This document shows positions 43,836 through 50,532 of a DNA stretch of 64,000 bases, piece after piece. Numbering within the stretch: the stretch's first letter is position 1; each line of letters starts with the position of its first letter. Source of the DNA: Pseudoselenomonas ruminantium (GTDB lineage Bacteria; Bacillota; Negativicutes; Selenomonadales; Selenomonadaceae); NCBI GenBank assembly GCA_015058655.1, contig SVBX01000014.1:22752-86751 (forward strand), given 5' to 3'. The position numbers and the translations under genes are program-made. Under the pieces are notes generated by a model. It saw nothing but the letters and a program-made list of their open reading frames with translations, made no database searches and was not told the origin of the DNA.

Positions 43836-44366
43836 ATGGATGAAAATAAAGAAGTGTCACTGGTGAAAAATGAGCCAAAATCATTAACTGATAATAGCGT
43901 AGCATGCTATTGCACAGAATGTGGAAGCAAAATCTATGCGGGGGCTAAATTCTGTGCAGTATGTGGTGCTCAAGTGCACGGTCTTGGGGGTAAGTCATTA
44001 AAAGAAAATGATATGAGAGAGTCGTATATAAAAAAGATGTTTTGCTATGAGGGGCGGGTGAACAGGCAGAAATATATCCTTAATGTATTGCCAACCGGCA
44101 TATTGAACTACATGTTAATGAAAATGATGGAGTACATAGACTCATTACCATTATTGATTATTTCTCTTTTGATTAGTTTGTTACTGATGATTTATGTCTT
44201 TATGTTTGCAATTCGCAGATGTCATGATATAGACAGGAGCGGTTGGTACTGCCTGTTGTCTTTTGTGCCTGTGGTAAATTTCGTTTGGGGAATATATTTG
44301 ATGTGTAAAAAGGGGACAGATGGGGTAAATAAATATGGTGATGACCCATTGCGAAGCGGTAACTGA
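43836..44366 (+). CDS. Zinc-ribbon DUF805 membrane protein (1 of 2)
   Basis: 176 residues from ATG 43836, ten bases after GGAGG. The N-terminal zinc ribbon is C-x2-C-x12-C-x2-C (CTECGSKIYAGAKFCAVCG, about residues 26-44). Then comes DUF805 with GRVNRQKY, two to three helices and RRCHDIDRSGWYCLL, ending in KGTDGVNKYGDDP. DUF805 proteins are small inner-membrane proteins of unknown function. The next gene is a paralogue. Confidence 0.85.
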   Translation: MDENKEVSLVKNEPKSLTDNSVACYCTECGSKIYAGAKFCAVCGAQVHGLGGKSLKENDMRESYIKKMFCYEGRVNRQKYILNVLPTGILNYMLMKMMEYIDSLPLLIISLLISLLLMIYVFMFAIRRCHDIDRSGWYCLLSFVPVVNFVWGIYLMCKKGTDGVNKYGDDPLRSGN

Positions 44367-44396
44367 TAAACATAAAGGCAAAGTGAGGAATATATA

Positions 44397-44903
44397 ATGA
44401 AGAAATGCACACAATGCGGTCAAATTCTGGAAGAATCTCTTAGATTCTGTCCTATGTGTGGAGCCATGCAGACGGATGTGGTGTCTAGAAATGCTTCAGA
44501 GGTTAGCGAAGTCAAAAAAATACTGAAAGAAATGACAAATTTTAAGGGGAGAATGAACAGGAAGCCTTTTGCTTGCAGAATGATACCAATATCGTTGATA
44601 TATAATATAGTTATATTTTTGCTCATTGTACTTATGGATTATCTGCTGAATATCAACGAAGAGAGTTATATGATTTTTTTTCAGATGGGAGTTTGTGGGT
44701 TCGTAACAGGATTCCTTACGCCGTGCTACTTCTGCTATCACTACAGTTTGATTTTTCGGCGTTGTCATGATTTAGATGAAATGATATGGCCTATTGTGCT
44801 GATGGAGTTTATTCCTGTATTTAATTTATATCCCTTGATAAAATTGTTCTGCATCAAAGGAACAACAGGTTCGAATCGCTTTGGGGAAGATCCTTTGGCG
44901 TGA
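44397..44903 (+). CDS. Zinc-ribbon DUF805 membrane protein (2 of 2)
   Basis: 168 residues. The zinc ribbon lies at the very N-terminus (CTQCGQILEESLRFCPMCG), followed by GRMNRKPFACR, helices, FRRCHDLDEMIWPIVLME and KGTTGSNRFGEDPLA. It is the same architecture as the preceding gene, so a tandem duplication that has diverged strongly. Start ATG 44397 follows GAGGAA. Confidence 0.85.
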   Translation: MKKCTQCGQILEESLRFCPMCGAMQTDVVSRNASEVSEVKKILKEMTNFKGRMNRKPFACRMIPISLIYNIVIFLLIVLMDYLLNINEESYMIFFQMGVCGFVTGFLTPCYFCYHYSLIFRRCHDLDEMIWPIVLMEFIPVFNLYPLIKLFCIKGTTGSNRFGEDPLA

Positions 44904-44947
44904 TGTTTTGTTGGGATGAACTGGTTGGTGGTAAGTATATGGTAATC

Positions 44948-45532
44948 ATGAAGAAATTGGGAAGACTAGCCATTTGTGTGCTGCTTTGCTTCTATATAAG
45001 TGCAATGCAAAATACAGAGGCGTCATTGCCGTTTGATAATCCTTTTGATATGGTATCTATGACAATGGAAGATTATTATAATCTGAGCGAAGCTGATAAA
45101 AGGAAATACTGGCAAAGGAGGTATGATAAATATTTAAAGGATAACAAAAACAACAAGAATAAAATGAGCTATAATGAATTCCGCAGGGAATACGAAGCAG
45201 ATATGGAGTATTATTATAAGCAGGAACAAGAAAAGATAAGGCGACAGCAGGAAGTCGAGCAACAAAGGATTGAACAGGAACGGGCTGCGGCAGAGGAAGC
45301 AGAGAGACAAAGACAGGCTGATATGAGGGCTAAGGAGGAAGCTAAACAAAAGCAACTAAAAGAGAAATTGGAGAAAGAAATGGCTGAGAATGAGGCGAAG
45401 TGGAAGGAGATGGAAGAAAGAAATATTAGGGAACAGAAAAGGCAACAAGTCAGGCAGAATAAAATTATTGCGCTTTTAGCCGGAGCAATATTGGGTGTAG
45501 TGGCATTTGGTATTTTGATTAAATACAAATAA
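44948..45532 (+). CDS. Exported coiled-coil protein with C-terminal membrane helix
   Basis: 194 residues from ATG 44948; ATG 44939 and 44900 are in frame, and none has a clear ribosome site. A signal peptide-like segment (1-25) precedes a charged Glu/Lys/Arg/Gln coiled coil (about 85-165: QEVEQQRIEQERAAAEEAER) and a final transmembrane helix (about 172-190). Family unknown. Possible role: a tether in the envelope (inference from layout only). Confidence 0.65.
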   Translation: MKKLGRLAICVLLCFYISAMQNTEASLPFDNPFDMVSMTMEDYYNLSEADKRKYWQRRYDKYLKDNKNNKNKMSYNEFRREYEADMEYYYKQEQEKIRRQQEVEQQRIEQERAAAEEAERQRQADMRAKEEAKQKQLKEKLEKEMAENEAKWKEMEERNIREQKRQQVRQNKIIALLAGAILGVVAFGILIKYK

Positions 45533-45547
45533 GGAGGCAGAATTGTT

Positions 45548-46780
45548 ATGAAAAAGATTGTGGTAGTTTTGCCAATGGCTTGTGCATTAATGACGAGTAG
45601 TGTGTGTTCGGCTGAGTGGCAGGTGGCATATACCTATCAGAACTATTATGAACTGGGCGATACCAAAGTAGAGATGAATGATTTCGTTTCGGTTGATAAT
45701 GTGAAGGTCACAAGTGTTGATGGGAAAAAATATATAGAATTTAACATAAAAAGAGAACAAGACCCGGAATTTATGCGTAATAATGTAAAAAATAATACCG
45801 CAGGGCGTGCTATGGTGGAACAGCAGATAAGAGATGGAGTATTGATATCATATCAAGGGCGTGTTTTGGCAGATATTGAAGATGGCAGTTTTTACGCACT
45901 GGAATGGAAATCTGGTCCTTATTATGACCCGGATTATGCGGAAGTAGATTTAGAACATTTCAGGAATGCAAAAATTACTGACAGTCTTTGTGGTGGGATG
46001 ATAATAAAAGACTGTCCTTTGGCTATGGATTATATAAAATATAACAATAGCAAAATGTTTGAAGAAGTGGAAAAGTCGGTGCTTGCTAAATACGAGCCCG
46101 TATGGGGGGAGGAGTGGCAGTCAGCAGTAAATGACTTCTTTGCTAGATCTGGTGGCACTATAGCTTTCATTAAGCATGTTTCCGACACGTGGAGTGCCTT
46201 TTATCCAAGTGGTGGACAAAGTATAACGCCTGATTTGAAGGTGAGTAATTTAACGGGGCATCTTTGGCAGCTAGAGGGGTTCAAAGGTGCCGCTATAGAA
46301 AAGAAGGAGCGTTCAAATAGTCAGATGGATACTCGTTATCCTCGCCCAAATGATGACTATTATTATCTCAATCCTAGAGAAAAAGATAAATCTATTGTGA
46401 GATTTGATACAAATGTAGTAGGGGATAGCTCAGATTTAATTATTTGCGAAGTTTATGGAAGTTTGATGTATAAGAAAGATGAAATGCCTGTAGCGTATTC
46501 TATAAATGAAGTTAAACAGGGGTATCCAGTTTTTTCTGAAAATATATATCTTATATCGCAAGTTGAAAAAAATGATTTTGAGAAAATGATATCAATCTTG
46601 CCTCCTGGTACAAGAATCGGTGCTCCTAATAGGTTCGTGATGGTGCCCAAATCAGATACATTGATAGAAATACACTGGTTGGAAGCACCAGATACGATGA
46701 AATGGAACGAGGCTATGGGGGCAGATGTGAGTGAGTTGCTCATAGGGGAGGTTTCTGGATATTTGAGGAGACTTGATTAA
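45548..46780 (+). CDS. Secreted protein of unknown family
   Basis: 410 residues. A cleavable signal peptide (MKKIVVVLPMACALMTSSVC, then SA) is followed by a soluble domain with many aromatic and acidic residues. No motif recognised. A 3' portion is duplicated as a frameshifted fragment at 48008-48240. GGAGGC precedes ATG 45548, 15 bases after the coiled-coil gene, so probably one operon. Confidence 0.75.
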   Translation: MKKIVVVLPMACALMTSSVCSAEWQVAYTYQNYYELGDTKVEMNDFVSVDNVKVTSVDGKKYIEFNIKREQDPEFMRNNVKNNTAGRAMVEQQIRDGVLISYQGRVLADIEDGSFYALEWKSGPYYDPDYAEVDLEHFRNAKITDSLCGGMIIKDCPLAMDYIKYNNSKMFEEVEKSVLAKYEPVWGEEWQSAVNDFFARSGGTIAFIKHVSDTWSAFYPSGGQSITPDLKVSNLTGHLWQLEGFKGAAIEKKERSNSQMDTRYPRPNDDYYYLNPREKDKSIVRFDTNVVGDSSDLIICEVYGSLMYKKDEMPVAYSINEVKQGYPVFSENIYLISQVEKNDFEKMISILPPGTRIGAPNRFVMVPKSDTLIEIHWLEAPDTMKWNEAMGADVSELLIGEVSGYLRRLD

Positions 46781-46868
46781 GTTGTATTTACAGGAATACA
46801 AGAAATTTTCTTCTGTATAAGGTGAATTCTTTGCAGTTTGTTTCTTTGATTGAAATGTAGGCTAGATA

Positions 46869-46973
46869 ATGAACAAAGATAAAGTAATGGAATGGGTTAA
46901 GGCTACACTGACTATATCATTTACGATATATGATGAAAGGTATAGAGCTTTCTTTCGATCTGGACAAACTTAG
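46869..46973 (+). other. Possible small ORF or gene remnant (34 codons)
   Basis: ATG 46869 to TAG 46973, encoding MNKDKVMEWVKATLTISFTI and a short tail. No ribosome site of note. It may be the stump of a gene lost by rearrangement. Confidence 0.25.
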
Positions 46974-47005
46974 GCGAAGCACTGATGATATGAGGTTGAT
47001 AGATT

Positions 47006-47863
47006 ATGAAAATTAGGAAGGTAATTCTAGCCTTGTCTTTAGTTATGCTTGCAGTTTTCTTTGGCGGATGTGGCGATTCCAAACAGAACACTACAACTAA
47101 GCCGGAAAGTGCTATGCAGAAAAAATCTGACATGGGCAAGCAGCAGGAAGGCAATCTGGATGAAAAGATAGTAAAAAACCTTATTAGTATTTGGGGAAGC
47201 AAAGATATTGCGATGCGGCAGAGTATTTGTCCTGTCAGCAAACTGCCTGTTGCAAAACTCCTTACCACCAGGTTGATAAATGGTGAAAAACTTATTGAAA
47301 GAAATATACAGGAACCATTTGAATATAAAGACATAAAAGTATCAAATGTAAGACAGAATGGAAACTTCGGTATAGCTCATGTGTCCTTCGTCGATGGCAC
47401 ATTGCATATGAGTGAAGAAAGTGGCTTTATCAAAATAGATGGAAAGTGGTACATGAATCTTTCTACGATTACTTCTGTTTCAAAAATGAATCTTTCAGGA
47501 TATGATAAAAGAATGCTTGATATTGATGCTAATATTGGTTACGGCTTTGATAAAGAATATCTTATAGTAATGGATGTAAGAGCCAAAACGGATAAACTAT
47601 ATTCGGCTGGGTGGGTAGAACCTATAACAGCCGTTCTTATCACGGATAAAGGAGAATATCCCTTGCAAAACTTTGGTAACTTCTTTGCACCGGATAGTCC
47701 CTTGAAAATATCCTCCAAAGAGCCTGTGCGGATAGCTCTGCCATTTAAGGGAGCAACTGGTACACCCAAAGCGCTTCGACTTAAAGGTTTCAACGAGCTA
47801 GATTCGCGCGGCTTGCCAGCCAACGGTGATGTGGCACAGGTGATGAATATTTCTTTGAATTGA
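47006..47863 (+). CDS. Predicted lipoprotein of unknown function
   Basis: 285 residues. Signal peptide with lipobox VFFGGC (Cys about residue 22), then a Ser/Lys/Gln-rich linker and a globular domain with MNLSTITSVSKMN and a C-terminal ITDKGEYPLQNFGNFFAPDS. No family recognised. Start ATG 47006 follows GAGG. It is part of the AT-rich envelope cluster. Confidence 0.72.
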   Translation: MKIRKVILALSLVMLAVFFGGCGDSKQNTTTKPESAMQKKSDMGKQQEGNLDEKIVKNLISIWGSKDIAMRQSICPVSKLPVAKLLTTRLINGEKLIERNIQEPFEYKDIKVSNVRQNGNFGIAHVSFVDGTLHMSEESGFIKIDGKWYMNLSTITSVSKMNLSGYDKRMLDIDANIGYGFDKEYLIVMDVRAKTDKLYSAGWVEPITAVLITDKGEYPLQNFGNFFAPDSPLKISSKEPVRIALPFKGATGTPKALRLKGFNELDSRGLPANGDVAQVMNISLN

Positions 47864-47877
47864 TAGGAGAGAGTGTT

Positions 47878-47949
47878 ATGTCAACATATATTGCATTGGG
47901 AATTAGTACGCTTATACTATACCGCGTGGAAAGGTTGGGTTGTGATTAA
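47878..47949 (+). other. Possible 23-codon ORF or truncated gene start; gap 47864-48312
   Basis: GGAGAG followed by ATG 47878 and a short hydrophobic frame ending at TAA 47949. It looks like a gene start whose remainder was lost. The rest of the 449-bp gap is the duplicated fragment at 48008-48240 and AT-rich spacer. Confidence 0.3.
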
Positions 47950-48007
47950 TTATATATCCTTTGATAATATGGTTATTTGTTAGATTGTTTAGTGAGTTGT
48001 CAAAAGA

Positions 48008-48240
48008 TATCTTAGATTGCAAGTTTACAGAAATGATTTAGAGGAAATGATAACAATCTTGCCTCCTGGTACAAGAATCGGTGCTCCTAGTAGGTTCGTG
48101 ATGGTGCCCAAATCAGATACATTGATAGAATATACTGGTTGGAAGCACCAGATACGATGTATTGGAAAGATGCTATGATGGCAGATGAGAATGAGTTGCT
48201 TATCGGGGAGGTTTCTGGATACTTTAAGAGACTTGATTAA
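48008..48240 (+). pseudogene. Frameshifted 3' duplicate of the 45548 gene
   Basis: Nucleotides closely match 46550-46780, including ILPPGTRIGAP.RFVMVPKS and the last residues GEVSGY..RLD. One A is missing in GATAGAA-TATACTGG (near 48130), which breaks the frame. About 50 bp of sequence after the stop is also similar, so the duplicated block extends past the gene. No start codon: a decaying partial copy. Confidence 0.88.
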
Positions 48241-48312
48241 GTCGCATTTACAGGACTGCAAATAGGTTTTCTTGAACAGATGAGTTCTTGTGGTTAGTAT
48301 ATTTTTAGAAAG

Positions 48313-49143
48313 ATGGTGTTTTTATTTATGGGAAAAATATGGAGAGCATATAAAAAATTTACAGAATGGGAAGAGAGTAACTGGATAGGACGTATATGGG
48401 CTATTATATGGGCAACAATATACCTTTTTTTATTTATTGGTTTGGTATATGCAATGGTTGGTATGGTCTTGGAATCTACCCCTGCCAGAGAATTTTATTA
48501 TGCACATATAGAATCACCTGAAGCAAAGCAGGAACGCATGGAAAAACATGAGAAATACTTGGAAGAACAAGAGACGAAAAGGAAAAAAGAAGATGATAAA
48601 GAAAGGCAAAAAAGACTGCCAGAGAACTTACGTGTTTGGCAGGCTGAATATGATCAGCTTATGGGAAAAATAAATGCTGCAGAATCGAAAGAAAGTAAAA
48701 ATATAAAGAAACTGTATGAAACATTGTCTGGACTAAGTAAAGGTACTATTGACTATCGAGAGGCAAAAAAGAATTTGTTGAATGCGAAAAAATCATATGA
48801 GAGAATAACTGATAGAGTACCTATGCCTGTAATGTTTACAAGGGAGTATGATAGTCCAGAGATAAGGGAGTTGTCTTCAAAAATATTGGCTATAGAATAT
48901 TTGTATGCGGATTGGGTAGGTTATGTAAGTTTTTTTGCTGGATTTATAGATGAAAAATCGAATATGATAGTTAATGAAAGATATTCTGAAGGAGAGAAGG
49001 TCACGTATGAATCGGCATTGTACAATGCCTTGGAATGGATGGATGCATTGATTGAGAGTAAAAATGATATAGAAATACAAGCAATGAAGGCTGGATTACA
49101 AGTTAGAGAGTTTAAGATTAAGGGGTATGAGACTATTCCATGA
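48313..49143 (+). CDS. Uncharacterised membrane-anchored coiled-coil protein
   Basis: 276 residues from ATG 48313; ATG 48328 is a possible later start. A transmembrane helix (about 29-52) is followed by a highly charged helical stretch (about 70-105, KQERMEKHEKYLEEQETKRK) and a helical C-terminal domain. No family recognised. Ribosome site weak (AGAAAG adjacent to the start). Confidence 0.65.
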   Translation: MVFLFMGKIWRAYKKFTEWEESNWIGRIWAIIWATIYLFLFIGLVYAMVGMVLESTPAREFYYAHIESPEAKQERMEKHEKYLEEQETKRKKEDDKERQKRLPENLRVWQAEYDQLMGKINAAESKESKNIKKLYETLSGLSKGTIDYREAKKNLLNAKKSYERITDRVPMPVMFTREYDSPEIRELSSKILAIEYLYADWVGYVSFFAGFIDEKSNMIVNERYSEGEKVTYESALYNALEWMDALIESKNDIEIQAMKAGLQVREFKIKGYETIP

Positions 49144-49208
49144 GCAGTTTATAATCGTTAATGATGTATTTCTAAAATAGTTGATGTTATATGCGAGGAG
49201 TATGAATA

Positions 49209-49445
49209 ATGCGTAAGGTTATAATTGCTATAGTCTTGGTTGCGGTTTCTATATATTTATACAATTTTTTTAACATTTATCAAGATAATTTCAAAAAAAT
49301 AGAAGAAGGAAATAAGATTATGGAGGAGAAGAAAAAGGAGTTTGATAAGATGGAAAAGAAACATGAGCAGATGAGTAAAGAGGTAGAGGCTAATATAAAA
49401 AGGATAAATCGGGATATAGAACGTGAACATAATAAAAGCAGATGA
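49209..49445 (+). CDS. Small single-pass coiled-coil protein
   Basis: 78 residues. GAGGAG lies eight bases before ATG 49209. An N-terminal transmembrane helix (about 4-22) is followed by a charged coiled coil to the end (KKIEEGNKIMEEKKKEFDKM). Resembles the layout of the larger coiled-coil proteins in this cluster. Family unknown. Confidence 0.65.
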   Translation: MRKVIIAIVLVAVSIYLYNFFNIYQDNFKKIEEGNKIMEEKKKEFDKMEKKHEQMSKEVEANIKRINRDIEREHNKSR

Positions 49446-49464
49446 GGGAACGGAGTTGATGTGA

Positions 49465-49884
49465 ATGAAAGTCAAATGGGTGTTACAAACAGTGGTATTG
49501 GTTTTGTTACTGTTGGTCAGCGTGGCGGGGGCATCCGCTGAATCACCTTTGCAGAACATAGACGGTCTATATTTCTGGCATGGTGACACGAATTATCCTG
49601 TTTATGACACAGGTAATCGCTTCTGCAGTGCTCTTGATGCAAGTTCAGCATATATCGTGTCTGATAATGATGAGGAACTGGTTATAGCGGTATCTTTGGT
49701 TTCTATTAGCTATGGCAGCGATGAAATTGTCGATGTGCACCTTGGCACCTTCCGAGAGGACAAGCACACTGGCAAGGCCAGCCTGTGCCACGAAGCGTCA
49801 GGTATGTGTCAACGTGTTGGTGGATCTAAACTGCTGAATGATGCTTATTATTACCTCAAGACCTGTCTTGGCAATGTCATTTAG
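49465..49884 (+). CDS. Small secreted protein with C-terminus altered by MITE insertion
   Basis: 139 residues. A signal peptide (about 1-25, ending GASA) is followed by a soluble domain with four cysteines (RFCSAL, SLCHEASGMC, KTCLG). Its stop codon lies inside the 185-bp element. Without the insertion the frame would read KTCLGRG and stop at TAA eight codons equivalent downstream, so only the last residues changed (GNVI instead of GRG). The ribosome site is weak. Confidence 0.7.
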   Translation: MKVKWVLQTVVLVLLLLVSVAGASAESPLQNIDGLYFWHGDTNYPVYDTGNRFCSALDASSAYIVSDNDEELVIAVSLVSISYGSDEIVDVHLGTFREDKHTGKASLCHEASGMCQRVGGSKLLNDAYYYLKTCLGNVI

Positions 49885-50056
49885 TTAAGCCTTCCCCTTG
49901 AGGGGAAGGTGCCCCGTTAGGGGCGGATGAGGTGGAGCGTTCTCTCGTTTATCTGCCTTATCTTGTTCATTTGCACCTCATCCGTCAGCCTTCGGCTGCC
50001 ACCTTCCCCTCAAGGGGAAGGCAGTTGAGACAATGATGTTTAACTTAATGACATTG
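49872..50056. mobile_element. 185-bp MITE (CCTTCCCC family, copy 4) with 10-bp target duplication
   Basis: Same terminal CAATGTCATT / AATGACATTG arms as the 255-bp copy but in the opposite orientation, and without its GC-rich inserts. CCTGTCTTGG is duplicated exactly at 49862-49871 and 50057-50066. Internal GATGAGGTG/CACCTCATC arms. With the rpmF terminator it fills the 328-bp gap 49885-50212. Confidence 0.93.
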
Positions 50057-50172
50057 CCTGTCTTGGACGGGGGTAAAATAAGGGATAGGTGGTATGTTTC
50101 TTGAGAGTAGCTGTCAGTTATCGATTTAGGTAATTAGATTTCAGTAATAGGGAATTAACTTTTGGGCAAAGG

Positions 50173-50204
50173 AAAAGACCTGCCGGATTATCCGACAGGT
50201 CTTT
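50173..50204 (-). terminator. Terminator after rpmF
   Basis: AAGACCTGCCGGA and TCCGACAGGTCTT form a 13-bp stem with one mismatch; on the minus strand it ends in TTTTCC. Confidence 0.8.
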
Positions 50205-50212
50205 GACTTTGC

Positions 50213-50392
50213 TTACTCAGCAGCCTGAATTACTTCCTTGCCATCGTAGTAGCCGCACTCGGTGCAGACATGATGGGGGAGCTTAGGCTCGTGGCACTGG
50301 GGGCAGGATACGAAGCCAGGGACCTCCAGTTTCCAGTTGGCACGACGGCTGTCGCGGCGGGCCTTGGACATTTTTCTCTTTGGAACTGCCAT
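50213..50392 (-). CDS. rpmF: 50S ribosomal protein L32
   Basis: 59 residues: [20 protein letters not shown] at the N-terminus and the four-cysteine zinc site C-x2-C-x9-C-x2-C ([18 protein letters not shown]) with YYDGKEVI after it. It is a component of the large ribosomal subunit. This is the cysteine-containing (zinc) form. GGAGGTGAACC lies before ATG 50392. The DUF177/YceD gene that often precedes rpmF is absent. Confidence 0.96.
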   Translation of the reverse strand: MAVPKRKMSKARRDSRRANWKLEVPGFVSCPQCHEPKLPHHVCTECGYYDGKEVIQAAE

Positions 50393-50532
50393 TTTCGGTT
50401 CACCTCCGGTACTTGCTTATCCGGAAATTCTCCACAGACAATTGGTTGATGCTGAATGGAATATTTCACGGTTACTGTTTTTGACACATAAAGGTAGTAT
50501 AACCGTTTTTGTGATGTTTGGCAAGGATATTT

